From NCBI RefSeq assembly GCF_000266865.1, contig NZ_AJPR01000011.1, forward strand, positions 367,602 to 431,601: a stretch of DNA of 64,000 bases, given 5' to 3'. Both the position numbers and the translations under genes were made by a program. The stretch is from Mycoplasmopsis agalactiae 14628. Its GTDB lineage: Bacteria > Bacillota_I > Bacilli_A > Mycoplasmatales > Metamycoplasmataceae. Positions 24,908-36,350 of the stretch are shown here, piece by piece. Under the pieces are notes generated by a model. That model was given only the letters and a program-made list of their open reading frames with translations. It was not told the origin of the DNA and ran no database searches. The stretch's first letter is position 1, and each line of letters opens with the position of its first letter.

Positions 24908-26286
24908 TGAATGGAAGAGTTATAAATATACTTGGTGATGTTGTTGAAGTTGAGTTTAGCAAAGACAATTTACCTTTAGTAAATCATTTGCTAACTACAC
25001 ACGATGGTCAAACTTATTTATTAGTTAAGTCAGTTATCAATGAAACAACTATCAAGGCAATAATTATTTATTCATCAAGTTCAATTTCATTAAGCGACAA
25101 GGTAGTAAATACAAAGAGAAGTTTTATGGTGCCTGTTGGCCCTTTAGCTAAAGGTAATATTTATAGCTTTAAAGGCCTTTCTTTAAATAATCCTACTGCT
25201 CCTAGCCCTGAGTATGTAGAAATGAACTCACTTATAAATAACGATAGAGAAATAAATACAAAATTCGAATTAATTGAAACTGGAATTAAAGCAATAGACT
25301 TCTTCATTCCAATCGTAAAAGGCTTTAAATTAGGCATTTTCGGTGGTGCTGGTGTTGGAAAAACTGTTTTAATGAAAGAAATAATTTTCAACGTAAATAA
25401 TAAAAATAAAAACACTTCAAATATCTTCATTGGTTCAGGTGAACGTTCTAGAGAAGGTATTGAGCTTTATGATGAATTAGTACAATCAAACTTAATGCAA
25501 AATTCAACAATGTACATTTCAAAAATGAATGAATCAGCTGGTGCAAGAATGTCAATTGTACCTATTGGCATAACTGCTGCTGAATATTTAAGAGATAAGC
25601 AAAAAGAAGATGTATTACTATTTATTGACAACATTTACCGTTTTGTGCAAGCCGAAAACGAAGTTAGTGCTACTTTAGGTAAAAAGCCTTCAGTTGGTGG
25701 CTATCAATCAACACTTGAAAGTGATGTAGCTAATGTACAAAACAGATTGTTTAAAAACTCTAATGGTGCTATAACATCATTCCAAACTGTATTTTTACCA
25801 ATGGATGACTTAAGTGATCCTTCTGCAGTGGCTGTTTTCAACCACCTTGATGGTAACTTAGTTCTTTCACGTGATCAAGCTGCTAAAGGTATTTTGCCAG
25901 CTTTTGATCCTCTTGCTAGTTCATCTAACTCAGTTGATGAATTAATTATTGGCAAGAAACACTTAGATGCAATTATTGAAGTTAAAAAAATTCTAAAAGC
26001 TTACAAAGATTTAGAAGATGTTATACTTATCCTTGGTTTTGATGAGTTAGACGCTGAAAGCAAGATTATTGTTAAAAAAGCACTACAATTAGAAAACTTT
26101 TTCACACAAAACTTTTTTATGACTGAACACTTTACTAAATCACCTGGTCAATATGTACCTATGAATGAAACAGTAGAAAGCGTTATAAGAATTGTTAATG
26201 GTGAATATATCAAGCAAAGCCCTGAAATATTTGCTTTTGTAGGCTCAGCATTAAACATTAAAACAGATAAAGAACTAGGACTTTAA
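24907..26286 (+). CDS. F1-like ATPase beta-like subunit
   Basis: 459 residues with a catalytic site that looks intact: P-loop GGAGVGKT, GERSREG carrying the catalytic Glu, and KKPSVGGYQSTLESDV. A DELSEED-like lever is present as LGFDELDAESK. It should hydrolyse ATP in an alpha3beta3 ring with the preceding gene's product. It is clearly different from a housekeeping AtpD in its N-terminal barrel. In the described type 3 clusters the motor has no recognisable F0, so its work output is unknown. Confidence 0.94.
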   Translation: MNGRVINILGDVVEVEFSKDNLPLVNHLLTTHDGQTYLLVKSVINETTIKAIIIYSSSSISLSDKVVNTKRSFMVPVGPLAKGNIYSFKGLSLNNPTAPSPEYVEMNSLINNDREINTKFELIETGIKAIDFFIPIVKGFKLGIFGGAGVGKTVLMKEIIFNVNNKNKNTSNIFIGSGERSREGIELYDELVQSNLMQNSTMYISKMNESAGARMSIVPIGITAAEYLRDKQKEDVLLFIDNIYRFVQAENEVSATLGKKPSVGGYQSTLESDVANVQNRLFKNSNGAITSFQTVFLPMDDLSDPSAVAVFNHLDGNLVLSRDQAAKGILPAFDPLASSSNSVDELIIGKKHLDAIIEVKKILKAYKDLEDVILILGFDELDAESKIIVKKALQLENFFTQNFFMTEHFTKSPGQYVPMNETVESVIRIVNGEYIKQSPEIFAFVGSALNIKTDKELGL

Positions 26287-26307
26287 TAACAAATTAGGAG
26301 TAAATAT

Positions 26308-27384
26308 ATGAAAAGAGATGGAATTAAGAAATTATCAATTTTAACACTTTCACCACTTTCAGTTGTTTCAACATTTGCATTTATTTCAGCTTCATGTGAC
26401 ACACAACAGAAAATAGATGTGGTAAACCCTGTGGGGGGGGGTATTAAATCTCCTACAAATATTCAAAATGAGATTGATAAGCAAAATGATGCTCACCTAG
26501 AAAGCACAAACCCTGCAGTCAATGAAACAAGCGAGTCAAGAGCGAAAACAAAAAAAGATGAGAAAAAGGTTGAGGAGCCAAAATTAATAACAGCTCCAAC
26601 CGTTAGCACACAAAGTTTAAAGGATATATTAAAAGACTCATATAATTTATTTGATGAAAATATTAAAGACGCGACAAAGTCAATTAATGAGTATGCAAAA
26701 ACTAAAAATGATGCAAAATTATATGAGGCTGTTTCATATTTGGAACAATTAATTTCTGAAATTGAAAGCATTGATTCAATTAAAGATAATAGTGGCATTA
26801 AGAAAATTCTAGAAGAATTAAAGTCTTCAATAAATAAAATATATGAACTGTTTGATTTTATTGACAATAATGAATATGGAATAAAAGAACTAGAAAACAT
26901 TCTTTCTGAAATAGAAAAAGAATTTAAAGCAATTAAAAGCACTGCAACAGACAACTGAAAAGAAATTATTGATAGTATTTCATTCTTAATAAAGAATCTT
27001 TTAGAAAAAGCTAAATCTAAGATTAACTTAAACAGCGAGAGAAGCAATAAAGACTTAAATATTGCTTCTGGATACATTGACGAATTGGTGGAAAACAGTG
27101 ATGTTGCGAGATTACATTTGGATAAACAAATTGCAAAACTTGTTAAAGAATACCAAGATGTAAATCAAAAATATCAACCTGTAAAGAAAAAGTTTGATGA
27201 AATAGACAATGGCTGATATAGATTTAGAGCTTTCTTCTCATCAAGCATGAGCAACTACTATCAAAAAATACATAATGAGCTCACACAATATGTAAATCAA
27301 ATAAATAAAATTGTTAAAAAAATAGAAAGTCTCAAAAACATAAAAGCAAACTTAACCAAAACTCCTATAAAAAAGGCAAAATAG
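26308..27384 (+). CDS. Lipoprotein with an in-frame G9 tract, end of the F1-like cluster
   Basis: 358 residues. The signal peptide ends in FISASC (Cys29-like lipobox), giving a surface lipoprotein. A Lys/Glu linker (to about 95) leads to a mostly helical, coiled-coil-rich domain with no recognised family. Nine consecutive G encode VGGG at codons 42-45; a one-base slip there would truncate the protein. It starts 21 nt after the beta-like gene with TTAGGAG as ribosome-binding site, so it probably belongs to that operon, which ends in a strong hairpin. TGA at codon 218 reads as Trp. Confidence 0.85.
26433..26441 (+). repeat. G9 homopolymer inside a lipoprotein gene
   Basis: Nine G in a row in a very AT-poor-in-GC context (codons GTG GGG GGG GGT). 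The present length keeps the frame open. Homopolymer slippage is a known ON/OFF switch for surface genes in mycoplasmas. Confidence 0.95.
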
Positions 27385-27399
27385 TTAAAAATAATAACA

Positions 27400-27434
27400 A
27401 AAAAAGACATCAAAAGCCTGTTGATGTCTTTTTT
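27400..27434. terminator. Bidirectional terminator between F1-like cluster and DUF31 protease 3
   Basis: A 14-bp perfect stem (AAAAAAGACATCAA with TTGATGTCTTTTTT) around a 7-nt loop has A and T runs on its two flanks. It can stop transcription from both converging genes. Confidence 0.92.
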
Positions 27435-29766
27435 AATTCTGAGGATTAATTTTAACAGTATAAACTTTGTCCTTAATTAGCTTATTTTTAATATCATTTC
27501 TTAAATTTCCATCAAAGCCATTATTATATGTGCTATGACCTTCCATTAATAATATAGCGTTTGAATAAGTGTTATAAAGTTCATCATGTGTATGAAGATA
27601 ATTAATGCCAACTAAATTAAATGATGAATCAATAGCAAGCGAACCTGATGAGCCACCATCAAGTGTATTTTCTTGACTATTGTTTAAAGCTTTAGTATAC
27701 ATATGTGAGTGTTGATTTACTGTTGTAATAGGCATTCCATGCTCATCTTCAAAATGCGTATTAGGCTTATTTATAAAGCTCTTAGTATATTTTGTTCAAT
27801 TATTATTAATTGAATTAAAGTCTTTATTTTGCTCCTCATTATATTTAACTCATAAGCTGTTTATGCTTGAGTCGCTAATAACTCTGTTTTGAACATTAAT
27901 TACGCCGCCTTGTGATTTTGCAGCTTTGAAATGAAAGTTTGTGTTATCTATTGCTGGATATCCGCCATATAAAGTAGTTTTAATTGGATGATGTTTACCA
28001 TTTTTACCCACTCCAATATGCCAGTTTTTCTCTTGTTCTGTTTCAACAACCTTAGCTAATTCAGGAAGTATTTTTGATAAGTTTGCTTTTTTAATTCGTA
28101 AGCGCAATAAAACAAAATCTGCACCAGCATTTTTACTCTCACCAATTCTTGATGCTTCGTCATATTTGTCAAAATATTGTGGTGCTATTGCAACATCATG
28201 ACCCATAATGCCATCTGCATAATATCTAGGCGTGTAATATGGTGCAATTAAATATTGCTCATATGCTTTAAAAAGCAAATTAGTATTGCTAAATTGATCT
28301 CCGCCTATTTCAGCACTATTTGAGCTTAGTTTATCAACTTTTGCTTTTGTGCCCATAAAATAGATATTTTTGCGTTTAGTATATATATCAGTTTCGCTGT
28401 CATAAAAATTATCTATGTCTCAAAAACCGCCATATCATTTGCTAGCATTAGATGATGAATCAGAATCAAAATATAAGGATCTATCAAAAGTGTTTCTAAG
28501 ATTAAAAACATGCATATTTGTAGCTAATAATAACTCATATGAATCATCCTTTTCAGCTTCAGGGCTTATAATTCTATCCATAACTCAAACTGTTCCTACA
28601 GTTTGAGAAGTAGCAAGGTGGTCAGGAGTTAATCTATAAGGATCTCTTCTAAATTCTACAGTGCCTATCCTTAAAGAAAAACTACGATCATAAATGTATT
28701 GATAGAAGTCTAAATCTGATTTTAAGTTATCAGTATTATTTTTATTTAAATTAATAAGATACTTATTAGATTCTGTTGTTATTAGAAGCTCAATAGAGCC
28801 TTTATTATCATCAAAATTATCTCTAAGATCAATAATTTTTTCATTAACCTTTAGCACTTCTGCAACTGATTTATAGTCCATATAGTAAAATAGCTGACTT
28901 AAATTAGATGGCAAAAATCCAAAAGGATTTTTAAGCACTAAATCATTTAAATTTACATCTAGCTTAGCTGCTTTTTCTTTATCGGTTTCATTAAAATTGT
29001 TCAAAAATTTTTGACTATACATACCATTTGCTGAAAGAGTATTATTATAAAAATCAACCTTTTGCTCAGCAGAAGAACCATAGTTACCATATATACCAAT
29101 ATCCTTAGTATACTCTCAATATTTATCAAGCAAATTCTTGTTTGAATTAACATCGCCATAACGGAAGTTTATAGGATTGCCATTATCAGCAGTATTTAAT
29201 CATTTGCTAATGTTAGCAAATGCATTTTTGTATTCGTTTGTTTGTGTAGCTATTTCATACGAATTTTTGGAAAATAAATAGTTAGATGTAAGAGAGTGCT
29301 TTGAAGATAAATTAGTTGTATCTGGTTGATTTATAAGCTTATTAGGCAAATTTTGGCTATCAGGAATTACTACAATTGTGTCAGCATTGCCACTATCATT
29401 TTTATTTCTCTCATCATTCTTTTTAGAATTTTCTGTAGTATTAGGTCTAGGCAATTTAAACTCGAAGGTTTTTGATAAAGCATGCAAATTAGTATCTTTG
29501 AATAAAAGCTTTACTGATACTATGATTTTATCTTCAGTTACAGATAATATAGGCTTTTCAAGAGCATATTTAGATTTATCATAAATAAATTCAAAGTCTC
29601 TGAGAGCCACGTTTGCTGCCTTAATGTTATTGTTTGATAATTTAACATCTATATCTGGATTTTGATTTGCTTGATTTTGATTATTACAAGATACTAAAAG
29701 TAAGCTTGAAAATGATAATGAGCTGGCTGAATTAATAAAAAACGGTCTTAGTTTCTTTTTATTCAT
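27433..29766 (-). CDS. DUF31 serine protease lipoprotein, MIP-like paralogue 3
   Basis: 777 residues, predicted lipoprotein (SLLLVSC). The protease motifs are LLATNMHV (His419), ADFVLLRLRI (Asp region) and DGGSSGSLA (Ser707), the same order as in MIP. It lacks MIP's long Lys/Glu coiled coil; its N-terminal domain is different and begins with an Asn-rich linker. It converges on the F1-like operon and has no MIB partner beside it, so the substrate is unknown. It could be another antibody protease or act on different host or mycoplasma surface proteins. The ribosome-binding site is weak. Confidence 0.88.
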
Positions 29767-29806
29767 TGCTAAAATAAATAGTCCTGTGTTCTTTTAATAC
29801 AAGAAG

Positions 29807-29834
29807 TTAAAAAAATAACTCGTAGGGAGTTATT
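29807..29834 (-). terminator. Intrinsic terminator of degV
   Basis: Minus strand: AATAACTC, 5-nt loop, GAGTTATT, then seven T. A second inverted repeat, GACCTAT/ATAGGTC at 29835-29851, overlaps the degV stop codon. Confidence 0.8.
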
Positions 29835-29837
29835 GAC

Positions 29838-30728
29838 CTATTTTATAGGTCATTTTGATAAGTTTGGCATAAGCATAAAGCAGATAGCTTCTGGGCCAGT
29901 GTGAACTGCAACGGCAGAAGAAACATAGCACTTACTTGCAATCTCCAAGCCTTGAGCTTTGTAGGCATCAAAAACTTGTTGATTGTATTCATCATTAACA
30001 CCATGTGCTATGTGGAAAAGCCAGTCATTAGCATTGTTTTTGTTTAAAGAAATGTTAGCAAAGTCAATAAATTTCTTGATTATTTGCTTGATTCCTGATT
30101 TCATACTTTTAGCAATACCACCAGTTGTTGCTTTTTTCATATAGAACTTAACATAAGGTTTGAGGGTTAAAAGTCTCATTGTTGATAGAAGAAATTTTCT
30201 AAGTGAACTAACTCTACCGCCTTTAATTACATAATCTACATTAGGTGGTAAGACAAAAATAAGTGATGATTCTTGAATTTTGTCTAATTCAGCAAAAACA
30301 ATTTCCATATTTCCATCATTAGCTTCATAAACTTTACTAATATATTCAGCAATAACTAAATATTGTTCAGCGCCCCAGGTATTATCATAAACGTGTACGT
30401 TTGGATAGTCTTTTGCTATAAGTTTGGCTGTGTTGTATGCTGAAGAAAGACAGCTACTAATTCCTAGGACTAAAACATCATCATATTCCTTACTTTTAGC
30501 TTCAATAGCATTAGTAAAACTTTCAATTGTTGGCATAGATGATTTTAAATCTTTGCCTGCTTTAATTCTTTCAATTACTTCTTTTTGACTTAGTTCAATA
30601 CCATCAACATATGAATTATCATCAATGGTGGTTATAAATGGGGCATAGCCATAGTTGTGCTTGTCTAAAAAGTCTTTAGACATGCAAGTAAATGAATCAA
30701 AAACAAAGCCTAATTTTTTACTACTCAT
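29838..30728 (-). CDS. DegV family fatty-acid-binding protein
   Basis: 296 residues. DegV proteins bind a fatty acid and in Firmicutes serve as FakB, presenting it to the kinase FakA for phospholipid synthesis. Typical features are the N-terminal GFVFDSFTCMSKD, the central TIESF with GISSCLSSAYNTA, and the late VHTGPEAICFM. The last in-frame TGA, four codons before the end, reads as Trp, so the protein ends WPIK. The fakA partner is not in the window, so the kinase pairing is from family knowledge. Confidence 0.9.
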
Positions 30729-30771
30729 TTATTGACCTTTCATATTTTAATTATTAAAAAATTCTGTGTTA

Positions 30772-32418
30772 TTATACATTATAAAAATATTTTATTTTTA
30801 ATCTTTGCACAACAATATTTTCTAAATTTTTGGGAATATTTTCATAAATAATTAAGTATTTCTTCATGCTAGATATTTTTCGTACAAATACTTGTAATTT
30901 TAAGTATGTTTCGGCATTTATTAAAACATTTTCGCATATTTCTTTTGAGAAAATAAAAGTGTTGATGTTAGCAAAATCAATAAAATTAAATAACTTCTCA
31001 TCTAAATTGTCAATATATAACCCAATAGAAAGTTTTTTTAAATTTTTATCATTGCCAAGCTGATTTAAAAGCTTAGAAAAAAGTTCATAGTTAAAGTTTC
31101 TATAATGATATTTAAGCATTAAGATAGTATTTTCATTAAGGTATTTTGTAACTTTATCTAAATTAATATTGTTAGTTTCAACAATGACATAATCTTCATT
31201 GTTGGTTTCTGAAGAGAGCAAGTATTCTAGCCATAAATTGTTATATAAATATTTGTGTCATGGAGCATTTTTAAAAAAATCCATATCTTTGTTTGTAAAA
31301 CCTAAAATATGACTTTTTAGAAATCTTATGTTAGATTGACTGCCATCATTATAATTTAATACATATATTGGATCTTTAGCATACTCTAACAATATATTTT
31401 TAGTTTCAAAAGCTTCTAACTTAGTTTTAAATTCATTATAGTGCTCTAAATGGTTATCATCATTGTAAAATCAATTGTAGTATTTTGAATTTAAGATATT
31501 GTTATCTAAATGATGGAGCAAATATTTTGCTTTAATATTGTATTCAGCAACTTCTTCTTTTTCAGAAGGCATTTTAAAAGTTAAAAGTGCGCAATTATTA
31601 AAAAAGGGATTAAATGAGTTTAGCAAGTTAACCTTATTAACCTTTTTTATAGCATTTTTGGTAAATTTATTAAGCAGCAATAATGAATTTGCTCCTATGA
31701 TTAGATAAAGAATTCCGTCTTTAAAATAATGTCATCCTGCATGTTTTGTTAAATCCATCATTTTAATAATGTGGCTAATTTCATTGTTGCCAAGCCCATT
31801 TTGTAGATAAAATTCATTTACTGTTAATGCATATGATAAATAATACTTGTTTGGTAATTTTAAAATGTCATACTCTTCAGATAAAGCATTAAACATATTT
31901 TTATCACTATAATCCGGATGAAAGTTTCAATATATATTGCAATATATAAACTTTTTATCAGCTGAAGGATAAAGTTTTACCAAAAATGGTTTTTTGCCTA
32001 AATGAATATTAAAATGCCTATAAGACTTATTTATAGTGGAATTGGCATATTTTTCAACGTTAAGATTACAATATAAGTTATATCTTGAAGTTAATTTTTC
32101 TTTAAAAATATATTTTGAAAGCTTTTCTCTACTTTTAGGAGCAAAATAGCTTAAAAAATCTGCTAAATCAACTGTTTGGTTGTTTTTTATACCAATTTTA
32201 TCATCATCAAAACTAGCCAAACCACTAAGATTATCACTGCTGAGCCTTATTACATTATTTTTTTCTAAATTTATTTTGAAAAATATTATGCCATTAGTGT
32301 TTATTGAATTTATGTATCTAATTTTACAGTAGATTAAAGTTGCAATGAATGTTACAAAAGCACTAAAACATAGTGCTATTATTGTTCATAAAAACAATTG
32401 TAAAACATTCATAACCAT
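30772..32418 (-). CDS. Membrane-anchored protein of unknown function, possible degenerate EAL-like C-terminus
   Basis: 548 residues. One N-terminal membrane helix (LFLWTIIALCFSAFVTFIATLI at about 7-28), then a long soluble domain. The last ~150 residues have the order of an EAL domain: DYVIVETNN in place of l-E-x-TE, SIGLYIDNLDEKLFNF in place of ALDDFGTGYS, then NINTFIFSKEI and KKYLIIYENIP in place of K-x-D and VIAEGVE. Metal-binding residues are mostly missing, so no phosphodiesterase activity is claimed. The start is chosen for GGAG 7 nt upstream; an ATG two codons later is possible. Four TGA codons read as Trp. Confidence 0.75.
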
Positions 32419-32433
32419 TATTATTCTCCAAAT

Positions 32434-34638
32434 TTAATCATTATCTCTTAGCAATCTTACTGATTGGTGGTTTTTAGCTAAAGACTTAATGCCAGTAGTT
32501 GCAAAGTGAACAGTTATTGTATCGCCATTAACTTCTAAAACTTCACCTTCGCCAAAGAATGTATGACTTATAACATCACCAGCAATTATTTTTTTATTTC
32601 TTTTTCTAATTTGTTCTTCATCTTCTAACTCACCATCAACAAAGATAGAGTTGTCTTTTTGCAATATATGCTTATTAATGTCTATGCCCATTTCTTTTAA
32701 AAAGCGAGAAGGCTTTTTCTCAGTTTGTGAATAAAGAAGCAAGCCACGAGAGTCACTAACAAATAATTTTTCCTTAGCTCTAGTTATAGCAACATAAGCT
32801 AGTCTTCTTTCTTCTTCCATAGCTTCAGCAACTTTGTATGCTCTGTAATTTGGAAAAATATTTTCGCACATGCCAACTAAAAAGACATTATCGAATTCTA
32901 GCCCCTTGGCAGCATGCACTGTCATTAACGAAACATAGCTCATTGATTCATCTGAGGAATCAGAAGCAGAAATAAGAGAAATGTATTCAAAATATTCTTT
33001 AAGTCCCTTGTTAGGGTTAGTTATTTCTCAAGACTTAATTCCTTCTAAAAGTGCCCTGATATTTTCTTCTCCAGTACCCTTTAAGCCTACATCTTCATTA
33101 ACATATTTTAAAAAACCAATTTCCTTTAAAAAGCTTTCTAAAACCACATGAATTTTATTGCCTTGGCGCAAAGCCGCCTTATACTTATTTACACAGTTTA
33201 ATAATGCAATAATGTTGATAATAACTTCTTTAGGTACTGGCAATTCTTTATAGTGGGTAACTAAAGTTTTATATAGCGATAGATTTTTTTCATTAGCAAA
33301 GCTAACAATTTTGTTTATTGATGCCTCGCCAATTTTTCTTGGTGGCACATTGATAATTCTTTTAAGTTGCAAGTCATTGCCATCGTAAATAACTCTTAAA
33401 AATGCTAAAGCGTCCTTAATTTCTTTACGTTGATAAAACTTTTCACCACCGAAAATTCTGTAGTTAATTTTTTCGTTCATCAACTGTTCTTCAAAGTTTC
33501 TAGAGTAGCTATTAGAACGGTAAAAAATAGCAATATTTTTAAGCTGAATCTTTTGCTTTTTTAAGTCATTAATTTTTTGCACAACTCATCTTACTTCAGC
33601 CTCAGGGCTAAAAGCATGAATATATTCAATTTCATCACCATCAGGATTGTCAGTAACTAAATTTTTATTGAATCTGTTGCGGTTATACTTAATTAAGTTG
33701 TTAGCGGCAGCTAATATTTTTTTAGTTGAACGGTAATTCTTGTTTAAAATGATGGTTTTAGTGTTTTCAAAGTCTTTTTCAAAAGATAAAATCAAGTTAA
33801 CGTCAGCACCACGTCAACGATAAATTGTCTGGTCAGGGTCGCCAACTATTGTAAGTTGTGCTTTTTGTGATGATAAATATTTAATGATTTCGTATTGAAT
33901 TGCTGAAGTGTCTTGAAACTCATCAACTAAAATATATGAGTATTTCAAGGCTCATTTTTTTACAATTTCCGGATTTTTGTAAAAAAGTTCATTAACTTTA
34001 ATTAATAAGTCATCAAAGTCTAAACTTTGCAAATGTTTAAGCTGTTCGTTGTAGATATTATAAATTTTAACAACGCTTTCGCCATCGCCATAAAATTCAC
34101 TTTCAGGGTCTGAATTAATAAAGTCAATTATTTCTTCATCACTTGCATAAAGTTTGTTTTTAAGTCATGAGAAAAAGCGTGTTAAATTTTTGAAATTTGA
34201 ATCAGTTGGCACTAAATCATGTTCTTTATAAATGTCTTTTAAAATTTTCTTTTTGTCATTATCATCAATAATTTGAAAATCATTTTTCAAATTAATATGG
34301 AATGCTTCTTCTCTTAGAATTTTTGCACACAAAGAGTGAAATGTTGAAATTTCTGCTGTGCCTTTGTTAAACTTAGTGTTTGTGTATTGTTTAACTCTTT
34401 CCGACATTTCTGAAGCCGCTTTGTTAGTAAAAGTTACAGCTAAAATGTGATCTGGAGAGATACCTAAAACATTAATTAGGTAGGCAATTTTTCTAGTTAA
34501 AACCCTAGTTTTTCCACTGCCAGCACCAGCTATTATACGCAATGGGCCATCAAAGTAATATAAAGCTTCAGTCTGTTCTTCATTCAAACTTTCAAAAATT
34601 TTAGCTTTTTGAATTTCAATAATCTTATTTTCAATCAT
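32434..34638 (-). CDS. pcrA: UvrD/PcrA-type superfamily 1 DNA helicase
   Basis: 734 residues. All SF1A motifs are in order: Q-region LNEEQTEALYYFDGP, Walker A GAGSGKTRVLT, AVTFTNKAASEMSER, Walker B VDEFQDTS, VGDPDQTIYRWRGA, LNKNYRSTK, and late TVHAAKGLEFDNVFL with ITRAKEKL. It unwinds DNA 3'-5' in repair and in clearing replication forks. The C-terminal tail has the Tudor-like region of PcrA (GDVISHTFFGEGEVLEV). It starts 26 nt after the RDD gene stop, with GAGGT upstream. Confidence 0.95.
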
Positions 34639-34663
34639 GTGTGGTACCTCATTCTAAGAGTAA

Positions 34664-35335
34664 CTAGGAAATAATGTTAAAAGGCTTATTATCAGCTTTA
34701 AACGGAACTAATTTAGGCATAATACTTTCATCATTATCATAGTGTTTTATTCATACAATTCTGCTGCCACTAAGAGAATCAACAATGCCTAAATTTTTTT
34801 TATTGACAATAATTACCAATGTGTCAATGAATAAAAATAGAAAATATAGTCCAACTATTGTTTGTAAAAATCTTTCTAGAAAAATGAAATTAATAGGAGC
34901 ATTATCAGTATTAATAGGTGAGAGTAAAAATTTATAAAAATTATCAATCTGCCAAGGCATAATGAAAGCAAGAATTAGCAAAACTAAAAATAATCATATT
35001 CAAAAGGAAAACAAACTTCTTAGTAAATAAGATTTTATTAATGATTTTTTAGTGCTTTTATTTTCAGCATTATTTGTACATAAAATCTGAACTCTAAATG
35101 CAATCATCCAAATTGTTCTGCCTTCAAAAGCAAAGGGAATGACAATAAATAAAGCAAGAGAAATAATAATGCTAGAAAATCAAAAATAGTAATAGTTTAA
35201 TAGTGGGATGTGTTTGTTATTAGTGGCTTTAATAACGCATAAATAAGATAATAGTGTAATTAATAAAAAGAATGTAATTAGATCTAAAAGCCTATAAAAT
35301 AGCCTTATTCAAAAATTTACATTTTTGTGAAGCAT
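34664..35335 (-). CDS. RDD-family membrane protein
   Basis: 223 residues with about four hydrophobic segments. RDD hallmarks are the early LFYRLLDLI and the GRTIWMIAFRVQI segment. Function in this family is not settled; some members affect ion homeostasis. The ATG follows the glycosyltransferase stop by a single base, so the two are co-translated. Confidence 0.75.
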
Positions 35336-35336
35336 A

Positions 35337-36341
35337 TTATAATTCACCTAAAATATCACTTCATTTGTCAATATTTGGTAAGTACTTTAATGAATTACTT
35401 TCAATATTTGACTTAAGCATATAAATGTTTGTTTCAAAAAACAATTTGTCATCATTGTGCATTTTTTGTAAATGTTTATACAAGTCTTCAGCAAATTTTT
35501 TCGACCTTTTTTCATTATAGTTGATGTAATCAGTTATTACTGAAAGAGAAAAACGAGCTCTTCAAGTCTTGATTAATCCTGCTAAAAAGATTTGTAAAAA
35601 GTAATAATATGCATACTTAATTTCTTGTTGTAATTTTAAATTATTCATTTTTACATAGCTTAACAATTCATTAAATTGATAGATAAAATTGTTTGGAGCT
35701 AATCACATATCAGATTGGATATTTTCGCGAACAATAACTTCATTTGTGTAAGCATATGTGCTTGCATTGATTAAAAGTAAGTAGTTTAAGTAAACTTGTA
35801 ATTTAGTGTCATTAAGCTCTCTTAATTTAAATTTAGGCAAGCTGTTTAATAACTTTGTTTTAAATACTTTGTTGAAAATAAATGGATAAGAGTATGCAAC
35901 AACTTCAGGATTTTTACTTAAAGCAAAAATTTTGTTTGGCTCTAATCTAGGAAAAGGCTTTCATCTAATTGTATTAACTAAACGAGGTCTAAATTCAACA
36001 ATATCAGCATCATATTTACTAATTGTTTCTAAAAGTTGTCTAACAAATGAAACAGAACCGTCATTATCAGGGAAATAAATGTATGAGTGCTTTGCTCTAA
36101 TTAAATGAAAAGCAGCAACAATGTCTTTATGAATACTGCGTCTTTTGCTATTTGTTATAAATTTAAGCCGTGAGCCAAAAAACTGCAAGTACTTTTCTAA
36201 AGCAGCATACATATTTTTACCTGTGTTAGTCAAAACTAAAACAATTTCAAAATCTTGGTTATCTTGCTCTCTTAAAGTGCTCAAAACATCTTTAAGCACA
36301 ATGCTATTACCAATGTTTGGAACAATTAATGCTAATTCCAT
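35337..36341 (-). CDS. Family 2-like glycosyltransferase
   Basis: 334 residues. The N-terminus ELALIVPNIGNSIVLKDVLSTLRE and EIVLVLTNTG match the nucleotide-sugar-binding half of GT-A glycosyltransferases. IYFPDNDGSVSFVRQLLETI supplies a DxD-like metal motif. The C-terminal half is helical, as in mycoplasma family members. Acceptor and sugar cannot be read from the sequence. It lies between asnS and the RDD gene on the same strand, with TCCT-complement ribosome-binding site AGGAG upstream. Confidence 0.75.
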
Positions 36342-36350
36342 ATTTTCTCC

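Noticed and set aside
23333..26286. Housekeeping ATP synthase genes atpA and atpD
   Set aside because: No a, c, b or delta genes are adjacent, the termini diverge, and the neighbours match the type 3 F1-like set.
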